From Anaerolineae bacterium (GTDB taxonomy: Bacteria; Chloroflexota; Anaerolineae; JAAYZQ01), in the NCBI GenBank assembly GCA_016929795.1, contig JAFGIA010000250.1, positions 1-15,468 of the forward strand: a stretch of 15,468 nt of DNA. Reading direction: 5' to 3'. A model generated the notes under the pieces. It made no database searches and was not told the DNA's origin. It saw nothing but the letters and a program-made list of their open reading frames with translations. A program made the position numbers and the translations under genes. Positions 6,780 through 14,700 of this stretch are shown here, piece by piece. The stretch's first letter is position 1. Each line of letters opens with the position of its first letter.

Positions 6780-8327
6780 CTATGCCCGGCGTTTCAGGTA
6801 GCGCTCGTACGCTTCGTCCCAGGCGAGGGTGTGGCGCGGCTCGTAGGTGTCGAGGGCGAAGGAGCGGCGCACGAGGGCCCGGCCCGCAGCCAGGTCGGGG
6901 AGATGGCCGAGGGCGATGGCCTGCACCAACACGTTGCCGATGGCGGTGGCTTCGACTGGCCCGGCAACGACGGTGCGGCCTGTGGCATCGGCGGTGAGCT
7001 GGTTGAGCAGCGTGTTCTGCGAGCCGCCGCCTACGATGTGCAGTGTCGCCAGCGGTCGGCCGGCAAGCTCTTGCAGGCACGCGGCCACCCGGCGATATTC
7101 CAACGCCAGGCTCTCCAGCGCGCAGCGCACGATCTGCCCCCTGGTTTCGGGCACCGGCTGGCCTGTCTCGTGACAATAGGCCTGCAAACGCGTCGGCATG
7201 TCGCCCGGTGCCAGGAAGCGGGGGTCCGACGGCGAGATGAGGGGGCCAAAGGGGGGGGCGGCAGCGGCCATGGCGGTCAGGTCGTCATAACGATAGGTAT
7301 GACCCGCGCGAGCCCAGGCGCGCCGGCACTCTTGCACCAGCCACAGCCCGGCGATGTTTTTCAACACACGAAAGGTGCCGCCCACGCCGCCCTCGTTGGT
7401 GAAATCGTAGGCCAGGCTCTGGTCGGTGATGAGCGGCTCTGGCTGCTCGATGCCCATCAGCGACCAGGTGCCGGAGCTGAGGTAGATATAGTCAGCGCCG
7501 GCGGCGGGCACGGCGGCGCCAGCCGCAGGCACGGCGGCGCTGGCGGCAGGCACGGCGGCGCTGGCGGCAGGCACGGCGGCCACGGCGCTCGCAGTGTCGT
7601 GGCTTGCCGAGGCAATCACAGGGATGGGGGGGCTGCCGACTTGGTCGCACACGGAGGCGGAGAGGTCGCCCAGCAGGGTGCCGGGGGGCACGATAGGGGT
7701 ACCGGAGCCACCAAAGATGTGCGCGGGGATGCCCAGCCGGTCCAGCAGGTCGCGCGCCCAGTCGCCAGCACGGGGATCGTAGCACTGGGTGGTGGTGGCG
7801 ACGGTGAACTCGTTGGCCTTGCGCCCGCAGAGCCAGAAATTGAACAGGTCAGGGATGTTTAAAAAGGTAGTGGCGGCAGCCAGCGCCGGGGCGCCCGCTC
7901 GCGCCATGGCGAACAACTGGTAGAGGGTGTTGAGCGGCATGAACTGGATGCCGGTGCGGCGATAGATCTCGGCGCGGGGCACGATCTGGAAGGCCGCCTC
8001 CATCAACCCCTCGGTGCGGGGGTCGCGATAGTGAATGGGGTTGCCAAGCAGGGTGTCGTCGGCGGCAAGCAGGGCAAAGTCGACGCCCCAGGTATCGAGG
8101 CCGATGGCAGCCAGGCCGGTGCCAACCTTTTGCGCCGCGAGGCCGAGCCCCTGCTTGATCTCGTGCCAGAGGCGGAGCACGTCCCAATGGAGGCTGCCGC
8201 GGATGCGCACGGGCTCGTTGGGAAAGCGGTGGATCTCTGCCAGGTGCAGCCGGTCGTCCTCGATGTGTCCGACGACGGCGCGGCCGCTCTCGGCACCGAG
8301 GTCAAACGCGAGGACGGTTGTGGTCAT
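6780..8327 (-). CDS. rhaB: Rhamnulokinase
   Basis: This 515-aa FGGY-family sugar kinase phosphorylates L-rhamnulose at C1 with ATP. The N-terminal phosphate-binding loop is 'FDLGAESGR' at 8-16. 'LDTWGVDFALL' at 77-87, 'GSLHWDVLRLW' at 44-54 and 'TNEGGVGGTFRVLKNIAGLW' at 310-329 are rhamnulokinase signatures rather than xylulokinase or glycerol kinase ones. The catalytic base is most likely Asp244 in 'SHDTASAV', and 'IVGGGSQN' at 431-438 with 'GPVEATAIGN' at 456-465 forms the adenosine site. An Ala/Val/Pro-rich insert at 250-277 is a fourfold 7-residue repeat not expected in the family (listed separately). Its ATG overlaps the aldolase stop (ATGA), so it is the third and last gene of the rhamnose operon. 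Confidence 0.96.
   Translation of the reverse strand: MTTTVLAFDLGAESGRAVVGHIEDDRLHLAEIHRFPNEPVRIRGSLHWDVLRLWHEIKQGLGLAAQKVGTGLAAIGLDTWGVDFALLAADDTLLGNPIHYRDPRTEGLMEAAFQIVPRAEIYRRTGIQFMPLNTLYQLFAMARAGAPALAAATTFLNIPDLFNFWLCGRKANEFTVATTTQCYDPRAGDWARDLLDRLGIPAHIFGGSGTPIVPPGTLLGDLSASVCDQVGSPPIPVIASASHDTASAVAAVPAASAAVPAASAAVPAAGAAVPAAGADYIYLSSGTWSLMGIEQPEPLITDQSLAYDFTNEGGVGGTFRVLKNIAGLWLVQECRRAWARAGHTYRYDDLTAMAAAAPPFGPLISPSDPRFLAPGDMPTRLQAYCHETGQPVPETRGQIVRCALESLALEYRRVAACLQELAGRPLATLHIVGGGSQNTLLNQLTADATGRTVVAGPVEATAIGNVLVQAIALGHLPDLAAGRALVRRSFALDTYEPRHTLAWDEAYERYLKRRA
7497..7580 (-). repeat. Four 21-bp tandem repeats inside rhaB
   Basis: Four units of 21 bp, with GGCA marks on the plus strand at 7507, 7528, 7549 and 7570, encode AAVPAAS, AAVPAAS, AAVPAAG and AAVPAAG. 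The copies differ at only a few bases. The period is a multiple of three, so copy number can change without frameshift. The insert lies just after the predicted catalytic Asp244 and before the beta strand 'DYIYLSSGTWS'. Confidence 0.9.
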
Positions 8328-9607
8328 AGATGAAACCTGGCTTTCAGGTCGGCGATGCCCTGCTCGTCAATGGGCACCAACTCGCCGAGGGCCGTGGCGT
8401 TGATGAGCGATTCGGCGGTGAACTCGGCGACTTCGAGGCGGTCGAGGGCGGCGAGGATGGTGTGCCCGGCGGTTAACACGGCGTCGTTCTGCAGGAGCAG
8501 CACCGGCGTGTTGAGCGAGAGGGCGCGGGCCACTTTTTCTGGCAGGCTGAAGCGGATGCCGTAAGGCACCAGGGGGACGTCGCGCAGCAGGATATAACTC
8601 TCCGGGATGGTGCGCGTGTCGAATAGCGCGCCGCTGACGGCGTAGGCCATGGCGTTCGGCGGGCAGGCCTCGATCACGCATGCGATCTGGGGATGGGCTT
8701 CATAGATGGCAGCGTGCAGGGGCATGGACTGGCTCGGGACCTTGCCCGCTGCCCGCTGTCCATTGCGGATGAGCACCAGGTCGTCGACCTCCAGGGTGCG
8801 CCGGTCGAGGCCAGCAGGGGTGATCAGAAAGCTGTGTGCGTCAAAGCGGGCGGACAGGACCCCCTGGGTGCCGGTCATCAGAAAACGGTCACAGGCGCGG
8901 TGGATGGCGTGCACGGCCTGGCGGCGCAGCTCGATCTCGTGGATCGTGGGCTCTGCTGGCATGAATGCGGGGAGCGGAGCGGCGCCTGCGCCGGCGAGGG
9001 AGAGCTGCTCGGCGGTCAGTGGGGCCGGGCTCCCCACTCGCCGGGCGTTGAGCAGGGTGCGCGCGTGAAACTCCAAGGTCTCCAGGCGATGGTAGGCTGT
9101 CAAGAGATCGGGGCCGGCGGCAGCAGCCCCATGGTTCTCCAACAGCACGACATGGTGACCGGCGGCAAAGGTGGCGGCGATGGCGTCGCCCAACTGCTGG
9201 CTGCCGGTGAGGGCGTAGGGAGCATAGCCGGCACGCCCACATATCTGCCAGGCATGGGGTACGATGCACGTGTCGGGGATCTGGTGGGCGATGCTGAAGG
9301 TGACCAGAGCCGGGGGATGGGCGTGGACGATGGCGCCCAGGTCGGGGCGCCGGGCATAGATGGCCCGGTGGAACGGGAGCTCGGACGAAGGCGGGTGCCG
9401 GCCCTCGACGGAGCCACCGGCACGCACGCAGACAATGTCCTCGGGCACCATCTGTCCCTTGTCGGTCGCCGCGGGCGTGATCCAGATGTGCCCGTCGGCG
9501 TCCTTGATCGACAGGTTGCCGCCAGACAGGGTGGTGAGCCGGTTGTGGTAGATGCGGCCCATGATCGCGACCAGTTGATCGCATGGGTGGAGCTGGTCAA
9601 GCTTCAT
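8324..9607 (-). CDS. Two-domain class II aldolase/adducin protein, predicted L-rhamnulose-1-phosphate aldolase
   Basis: ATG at 9607 gives 427 aa; the frame runs further upstream but that part overlaps rhaA and is unlikely to be coding. A GGGGAGG lies about 13 nt upstream. The protein is a tandem of two class II aldolase folds. The first half (about 1-200) has 'SGGNLSI' at 28-34, Glu76 in 'SSELPFH', His95 and His97 in 'HAHPP', and His159 in 'LENHG', matching the catalytic Glu and three zinc ligands of fuculose/rhamnulose-phosphate aldolases. The second half (about 225-427) keeps the fold but has Ser294, Glu313, Cys315 and Asp375 at these positions. Its place between rhaA and rhaB predicts cleavage of L-rhamnulose-1-phosphate to DHAP and L-lactaldehyde. 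It is not the single-domain E. coli RhaD form, so no gene symbol is given. Confidence 0.85.
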   Translation of the reverse strand: MKLDQLHPCDQLVAIMGRIYHNRLTTLSGGNLSIKDADGHIWITPAATDKGQMVPEDIVCVRAGGSVEGRHPPSSELPFHRAIYARRPDLGAIVHAHPPALVTFSIAHQIPDTCIVPHAWQICGRAGYAPYALTGSQQLGDAIAATFAAGHHVVLLENHGAAAAGPDLLTAYHRLETLEFHARTLLNARRVGSPAPLTAEQLSLAGAGAAPLPAFMPAEPTIHEIELRRQAVHAIHRACDRFLMTGTQGVLSARFDAHSFLITPAGLDRRTLEVDDLVLIRNGQRAAGKVPSQSMPLHAAIYEAHPQIACVIEACPPNAMAYAVSGALFDTRTIPESYILLRDVPLVPYGIRFSLPEKVARALSLNTPVLLLQNDAVLTAGHTILAALDRLEVAEFTAESLINATALGELVPIDEQGIADLKARFHL

Positions 9608-9642
9608 CGGGAACTCTTTTCCTCCCCTTTGCCGGTGTGCGC

Positions 9643-10959
9643 TCAACTGCGCTGCGAAAGAACGCGATGCTCGTACGAGCGGACGTCGTCCAGGAAGCCG
9701 ATGCCGACGGGCACGCCCTGCTGCAGGCAGTAAAAGTCCCACAGGGCGCCAGAGGGCAGCCCTTTTAGCTCTTCGAGCAAGGCCAGCCGCGCCGTATAGT
9801 CGCCCGCCACCTCCAGCGCGCGCAGGTGGTCGACGGGCTCGAGCAGGGCGAGCAGCAGGGCGCGGAGGGCGGCGCGGGTGCCGATGACCCAGGCCGCGAT
9901 GCGGTTGATGCTGGCGTCGAAAAAGTCGAGGCCGATGTGCGCCCGGTCGAGCAGGTCGCCACGGATGAGCTCTTGCATGATGGCCTGGAGCTCGTCGGTG
10001 AGGGTGACGACGTGGTCGCTGTCCCAGCGCACGCCGCGGCTGACGTGGAGCAGGACTCGGTCGACATAAAGCAAGATCGCCGACAGTTTGTCAGAGATGA
10101 CCTCGGTGGGGTGAAAGTGGCCGCTGTCGAGGCAGAGGAGCACGCCGTTTTCGCCGGATGCATTGCGAGCGACGGCGTAGCCGAGGTAGAACTCGTGGGA
10201 GCCGACGACATAGCTCTCGGACGCAAGGCCAAAGAGCTTGCTCTCGACGGCGTCGAGGTTGTGGTGCGGATCGAGTGGCTCGGCCAGGATGGCGTCCAGC
10301 GACGCTCTCAGCAGCTCACGCGGCGTCTTGCGGTCGACAGGGGTGTCCTTGAAGCCGTCGGGCACCCAGATGTTGGTGACGCACGGGGTGTCCATCTCGC
10401 GCCCGAAAACCGCGCCGATCTGGCGGCAGGCGATGCAGTGCTCGATCCAGAACTGGCGGACGGCGGGGTCGTAGCTGGCGAGGGTGAACCCATCGTCGGC
10501 GAGGGGGTGGGAGAAGCAGGTGGGGTTAAAGTCGATGCCGCGCAAGGGGGCTCGGCCCTGGCTGCCCGTTTTGGCCCATTCGATCCAGGCGCGAAAGTGG
10601 TCGGGCAAGAGCTCGTTGCGCGGCACGGGGCGGCCGCCGGTCTCGGCATAGATGGCGTGGAGGTTGAGGCGGTGGGTGCCGGGGATGAGGCGGTAGGCGG
10701 CGTCGAGGTCGGCGCGCAGCTCGGCGGCGGTGCGCGCCTGGCCGGGATAGTGGCCGGTGGCGGCGATGCCGCCGCCCAGCGCCTGGCTGCTGCCGGCCTC
10801 AAAGCCGGCGACGTCGTCGCCCTGCCAGCAGTGGAGGCTGATGGGGATGGTTGCCAGCCGGGCAAGGGCGGCGTCCGCATCCACGCCCAGGCCGGCATAA
10901 CGCTCGCGCGCCAGGTCGTACGCAGCTTGAATTTGTCTGTCGGTTGGCCGTTGGTTCAT
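9643..10959 (-). CDS. rhaA: L-rhamnose isomerase
   Basis: ATG at 10959, with a GGAG 11 nt upstream, gives 438 aa, close to the E. coli RhaA length; a longer frame to 11076 adds an unrelated leader and is rejected. The enzyme converts L-rhamnose to L-rhamnulose in the cytoplasm using Mn2+ or similar metals. Similarity to E. coli RhaA as I remember it is strong throughout: '[14 protein letters not shown]' at 41-54, '[13 protein letters not shown]' at 141-153, 'DAVESKLFG' at 236-244, '[17 protein letters not shown]' at 275-291, '[16 protein letters not shown]' at 303-318 and '[20 protein letters not shown]' at 341-360. The metal and catalytic positions map to Glu239, Asp278, His281, His305, Asp313, Asp315 and Asp345, all kept. 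It is the first gene of the rha operon; 35 nt separate it from the aldolase. Confidence 0.96.
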   Translation of the reverse strand: MNQRPTDRQIQAAYDLARERYAGLGVDADAALARLATIPISLHCWQGDDVAGFEAGSSQALGGGIAATGHYPGQARTAAELRADLDAAYRLIPGTHRLNLHAIYAETGGRPVPRNELLPDHFRAWIEWAKTGSQGRAPLRGIDFNPTCFSHPLADDGFTLASYDPAVRQFWIEHCIACRQIGAVFGREMDTPCVTNIWVPDGFKDTPVDRKTPRELLRASLDAILAEPLDPHHNLDAVESKLFGLASESYVVGSHEFYLGYAVARNASGENGVLLCLDSGHFHPTEVISDKLSAILLYVDRVLLHVSRGVRWDSDHVVTLTDELQAIMQELIRGDLLDRAHIGLDFFDASINRIAAWVIGTRAALRALLLALLEPVDHLRALEVAGDYTARLALLEELKGLPSGALWDFYCLQQGVPVGIGFLDDVRSYEHRVLSQRS

Positions 10960-11011
10960 CGTGTTTTTTTCTCCGGCAGTTGTATGCAGAGTGCCCACCT
11001 TCACGCAGGGC

Positions 11012-11040
11012 AGTGTACCATGCGGGGGCAGAAAAGTCCA
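11012..11040 (-). promoter_or_regulatory. Predicted promoter of the rhamnose operon
   Basis: On the minus strand TGGACT (11035-11040) and TACACT (11012-11017) are separated by 17 nt and lie about 50 nt ahead of the rhaA ATG. The match is moderate, as expected for an activated catabolic promoter. I could not identify a clear operator around it. Confidence 0.4.
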
Positions 11041-11113
11041 GGTCGGACGCAGCAAGGATGCAGGCGGCGCAAGCACTGTTCATGTCCGGTGGCTGCCGAC
11101 CAGGCTCGCCAAT

Positions 11114-11143
11114 TTGACAGGAGCGGGCGAGTTGTAGTATATT
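11114..11143 (+). promoter_or_regulatory. Strong sigma70-type promoter of the riboswitch unit
   Basis: A consensus TTGACA at 11114-11119 and TATATT at 11138-11143 are separated by 18 nt. The expected start near 11150 falls on the 5' strand of the aptamer's closing stem, so the transcript begins almost exactly where the riboswitch does. Confidence 0.75.
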
Positions 11144-11148
11144 CTGCG

Positions 11149-11290
11149 CCGGAGTCGCAGTTTAATCGCATACCGATACCGCCTAGTGCGCAAGCAACGG
11201 GGGAACCAGGATCAGGGGCGAGTCGCCGGCAACGGCGAAGGGCCAGCTTCTTCGGCCCAAGCCCGGCAGCTAACTCCGGAGGCGTGGAAG
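11149..11290 (+). ncRNA. ydaO/yuaA-type cyclic di-AMP riboswitch
   Basis: The leader carries the conserved blocks of this class in order: CGGGGGAACCA at 11198-11208, AGGGGCGAGTC at 11214-11224, and the 3' block CAAGCCCGGCAGCTAACTCC ending at 11277. A perfect 7-bp closing stem pairs CCGGAGT (11149-11155) with ACTCCGG (11273-11279). Two internal hairpins are visible: TCGCCG-GCAA-CGGCGA (11223-11238) and GGGCC/GGCCC (11240-11244 with 11254-11258). The class binds the second messenger c-di-AMP and usually stops transcription when the ligand is abundant. A terminator follows directly, matching that OFF logic. The class is recognised from memory of its consensus, not from a covariance-model search. 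Confidence 0.87.
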
Positions 11291-11327
11291 AAGGCACCCA
11301 GGATGTACACAGGTGCCCTTCTTTTTT
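11290..11327 (+). terminator. Intrinsic terminator of the riboswitch (expression platform)
   Basis: GAA plus GGCACC (11290-11298) pairs with GGTGCC (11312-11317) and TTC (11319-11321), with one bulged C at 11318, and is followed by TTTTTT at 11322-11327. It lies between the aptamer and the 52-codon ORF, so its formation would silence that ORF. Confidence 0.85.
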
Positions 11328-11355
11328 GTGCGATTCTGAGGGCGCCTCAACCGTC

Positions 11356-11371
11356 GGGAACGATCGTTCCC
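11356..11371. promoter_or_regulatory. 16-bp perfect palindrome between terminator and ribosome binding site
   Basis: GGGAACGATCGTTCCC is a perfect palindrome and contains GAAC-N4-GTTC, the core of the Gram-positive-type LexA (DinR) box. As RNA it could form a 6-bp hairpin with a GATC loop 4 nt ahead of the ribosome binding site. Whether it is a DNA operator, an RNA element or chance is open. Confidence 0.45.
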
Positions 11372-11389
11372 ACAGAAAGGAGGCAGACG

Positions 11390-11548
11390 ATGTCGGAATA
11401 TGGGCTTTGGGGTTATCTGGCAAAAGCACACCACGCGCACTTGATGCGCGAGGCGGCGCTGGCTCGTGGTGCGCAGACCTCTGGTCAGGCGCGGCGCCTG
11501 CCCTCGGCTCTGCAAAAGCTGCTGATGCTGGCACTCCCTCTCAACTGA
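11390..11548 (+). CDS. Small orphan protein, 52 aa, controlled by a c-di-AMP riboswitch
   Basis: ATG at 11390 follows AAAGGAGG at 11376-11383 with 6 nt spacing, the best ribosome binding site in the window. The same frame is open upstream through the riboswitch, but that part is structural RNA. The product begins 'MSEYGLWGYLAKAHHAHLMR', continues as an Ala/Arg-rich helix to about residue 38, and ends in a hydrophobic stretch 'ALQKLLMLALPLN'. It is basic in the middle with a possible amphipathic or membrane-touching C-terminus; there is no signal peptide or full membrane span. I recognise no family. It is the only gene between the riboswitch and the next terminator, so the switch appears dedicated to it. 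Known c-di-AMP-switch targets are potassium and osmolyte transporters and cell-wall enzymes; whether this protein modulates such a system is speculation. Confidence 0.7.
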   Translation: MSEYGLWGYLAKAHHAHLMREAALARGAQTSGQARRLPSALQKLLMLALPLN

Positions 11549-11569
11549 GCATGATTGAGCCGGGATAAG

Positions 11570-11610
11570 GCGACCTCGGGGTTGCGAGGGTGATGCAGCC
11601 CCGAGGTCGC
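11570..11610 (+). terminator. Terminator after the small ORF
   Basis: A perfect 12-bp stem pairs GCGACCTCGGGG (11570-11581) with CCCCGAGGTCGC (11599-11610) around a 17-nt loop. It is followed by TCTGTCT, a weak T-tract on the plus strand. It lies 21 nt after the small ORF and may also serve the convergent regulator gene. Confidence 0.7.
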
Positions 11611-11645
11611 TCTGTCTGACGAGGAGCTATTGCGTAGAGGAAGTG

Positions 11646-11665
11646 TCGTCAAAGTTGATTGACGA
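11646..11665. repeat. Inverted repeat TCGTCAA-N6-TTGACGA
   Basis: Two perfect 7-bp arms with a 6-nt spacer lie between the small-ORF terminator and the end of the regulator gene. No T-run follows on either strand. It has the shape of a protein-binding site but no gene starts next to it; I cannot assign a role. Nothing else is seen in the 11611-11727 gap. Confidence 0.35.
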
Positions 11666-11727
11666 TAAAGAGTATCGCGCCGGCCCACTCCCAGCGCCAT
11701 GTGATCAGGAGGGCAACCAACGAGGGG

Positions 11728-14700
11728 TTACGGTAGCTCTTCCAGCAGGGTTCTGGCTTCCACCAGGTCGGTTGTGTCAAACCCCTCGGTGAACCAGCCA
11801 TAGATGTCGGCAAGGGCCTGGCGCGCGTCGTCGACACGGCCCTGCGCCTGCCAGAGACGGGCCAGGCCGGTGGTGGCGCGCAGCTCCCACGACCTGGCAC
11901 GTTGACGACGGGCGATCTCGATCGCGGTGTGCAGGCTTGCTTCCGCTTCCACCTCGCTGCCCTGCATGAGGAGCAGCTCGGCACGGAGCCGGTGGAGCTC
12001 GGGTTCCCAATGGCGCTCATCGGTCTCTTTGACGAGAGACAGTGCTTCGGCCAACGTGCGCAACCCCACATCGGGCCGGCCGGCAGCACCCTGCGCCTCG
12101 GCGATACAGGCGAGGACGACGGGCAGGTAGCAGCGCTTGCCCACGATTTTATGCTCGGCCATGCCCTCGCCCATCTGCGCCAGTCCCTCGTCCACCTGGC
12201 CCATCATGGCGAGTGCTGCCCCGCGGTGCCAGATCGCAGGTGCCAACCACGTGCGCGCCTTGTCTGCCAGTTGCAGTAGCGCCTCTGCATGCTCCTTCAC
12301 CGCTTGCCCATCGCGGAGCATGGTGTGAAGCGTGCAGCCAGCATAGCAGAGGACGTCGCCCAGGGAAAAGAGGTGGCCCGCTTTCCGGGCAAGGACGACG
12401 GCCTGCCGGCTCATCTGCGTCGCCTGGTCGGGATAGCCAAGGGACCAGAGACAGCAGGCGGCATAGGCCATGGCGCTCAGGCTGGCGTCTGCACCGGGAA
12501 GCTGCGCGAAGGACTGATGTCCCGCAGGGCGGTAAAACCCGATCACGCGCTGGAGGTGATCCAGCGCGGGCGTGTATTGTGCGAGGCAGAAGAGGACAAA
12601 CCCGAGGTGCCAGTGGTGCCAGGCGACCAGAACCGGGTCACCGGCCCGCTCCGCCTCGCCCAGCGCCTCCTGTGCCAGGGCACGCGCCTGGTGATGCTCG
12701 GCGCGGACATAGTGAAAAATCGCCATCTCGCCGAGTGCCTGGCAGAGGAGGGCCGTCTCGCCGGTGCGGTGGCCCAACTCGCGCGCGCGGGCGTAGGCGG
12801 TTTCTACCTCTTGCGAAAAGGTGCCATGGCTGATGCGGGCAATGCCGAGGAGCAGTTGCAGGCCAAGCTCCTGCCTGTCGCGCTCGGCAGAGGCGGGCAG
12901 TGACATCAGCTCAGACAGTGCTGCCGTGAGATGACCGATTCCCTCCTGATAGGCAGATACCTGCACGGCCCGCTCCCCGGCCTGGCGCAGATAGTGGACG
13001 GCTTTCTCGGCGATCCCCGCCTCCTGAAAGTGCCAGGCCAACTGGGGCGCGATGGCCGCGGTGTCGTTCGCCTCGCCCGCGTAGATCTCCTCGAGCATGT
13101 TCCCCACATCTTCGTGCAGGCAGGAGCGCTCCACGGGGTCGAGGCTGTCGTACAGGTAGTGCTGGAACAGGTAGTTTCTGAACCGGTAGCGGGAGAGCCG
13201 CCGCGGGCCAAGACGCTCGATCGTCTGCGCGCGCACCAGGCGGTGTCTGCGGTCGAGCTCGCCGCTCAGGCGCTCGCGCATCTCGCGCTCGTCGATTCCG
13301 CGCACGCGTGCCACGACCTCGGCGGTAAACACTTCGCCTTCGACACTGGCAGCGCGCAGGGCGTCGCGCAGCGGTGCGGCCAGGCGGTCGATACGCTCCC
13401 GGATCGCCGCTTCCACGCGTGCTGGCAGGGTCTGCCAATCGAGAGCCGGGCCTTCCAGCCAGCGGCCGGCTTGGTCGTGGACGAGATCGCCCCGCTCTTG
13501 CAGGCCGCGGAGCAGCTCTATCGTGAACAGGGGATGGCCGCGGGTCTGGCGGTAGAGCATCTCGCGGAATGACGGGCCGAGGGTGTTCGGCTCGCTGTCG
13601 AGCAGGGCGCGGACAAACGTGCGGCCCTCGGTACGGGCCAGATCGACGATGATGGCGCCCAGGTCGCGCTGGAACTCGTTGACGACGGGCTCGAGGGGGT
13701 GGCGGACCCCATCTCTACCGAATGCGACCTCTTCCGGCCGGTACGCGCCCACCACCAGAATGCGGCAGCCAGCCAGGTGCTTGCCGAGGTGGAAGAGCAG
13801 GCTGATCGAGCCGAGGTCTGCCCACTGCAGGTCATCAACCACCAGCAGCAGGGGCACTTGCTGCGCCATAGCCTGGAGCACGCGCGTGTATTGGTTGAAT
13901 AGATCGCTCTGTTGCGGGCTGGGAGAGGGGGGCGGCTTGCATTCAACGAGCTCTTTAAGGTGTGGCAGCCAGCCTAGCCCGCCTGACGCCTGGCTGAATG
14001 CCAGGGCACGATCGAGCAGAGCGGGACGGAGTAGAAAGGTATCGAGCAGGTCGGGTCCGGCGTCGACGAGCGCCTGCGCCGTATAGGGGAGTGTGTTCCA
14101 CAGCCGGCGGGCGTGCTCGCCGGTCATGGCGCCTGCGGCCCAGCGGGCCTCGACGTCGCCGGTCAGCAGTGCCAGGATCTCTCGAAAGGGCAGGTACGGG
14201 TCGCCGATGCCGGTGTACGCGTTGCAGTTGCCGGTGGCGACGACAAGCGCGTGCTCTCCCCCTGCCGCGCCAGGCACCGGGTGCCCCTCGGCGGGGCTGG
14301 GGTGCGCTTCCAGGGCACGGTGGGTGAATTCCTGGATCAGGGCCGTCTTGCCGCTGCCAGCTTCACCTGTGACGAACACAACGCTGCCCTGCCCGGCAAG
14401 CACCAGATCGAGGTAGCGATCGAGCTGTGCCAGCTCGCACTCGCGCGCAACAAAGATCGGCCTCTCCACGCGGTGGGGCTGCGCCTCGAGAAAGAGGGGA
14501 AGGGCGCCGGGGAGATCAGGTGGAGACGAGAGGCGTCTCGTCAGCTCGCCGCCCCGGATCCGCTCGTACAGCGTCGTGGTTTCTGCGGCGGGCTCGACCC
14601 CCAGCTCATCCGCCAGCAGCCGGCAACAGGTTTCATACTGCGCCAACGCAGCGCTGCGCCGGCCGCTCAAGGCCAGGGCGCGCATCAACTGCTGGTGGGC

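Noticed and set aside
7497..7580. CRISPR-like or mobile-element origin for the regular repeat in rhaB
   Set aside because: The units are directly adjacent without spacers, keep the reading frame, and lie within an intact gene.
6831..7862. A 343-codon plus-strand frame with Gly/His/Arg repeats
   Set aside because: It is the antisense of rhaB; the repetitive part is the reverse reading of the 21-bp repeats.
9608..9742. An N-terminal extension of the aldolase frame
   Set aside because: It overlaps the end of rhaA, is Arg/Ala-rich without family similarity, and a good start with a ribosome binding site exists at 9607.
10960..11076. An N-terminal extension of rhaA
   Set aside because: It covers the predicted rha promoter and leader, and the ATG at 10959 matches the family's N-terminus.
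9826..11568. A 580-codon plus-strand open frame spanning the rhamnose isomerase and the riboswitch unit
   Set aside because: It is antisense to rhaA, whose active-site residues are all kept, and runs through structured RNA and a terminator; its composition is a high-GC shadow. Only the last 52 codons (from 11390) have their own start and ribosome binding site.
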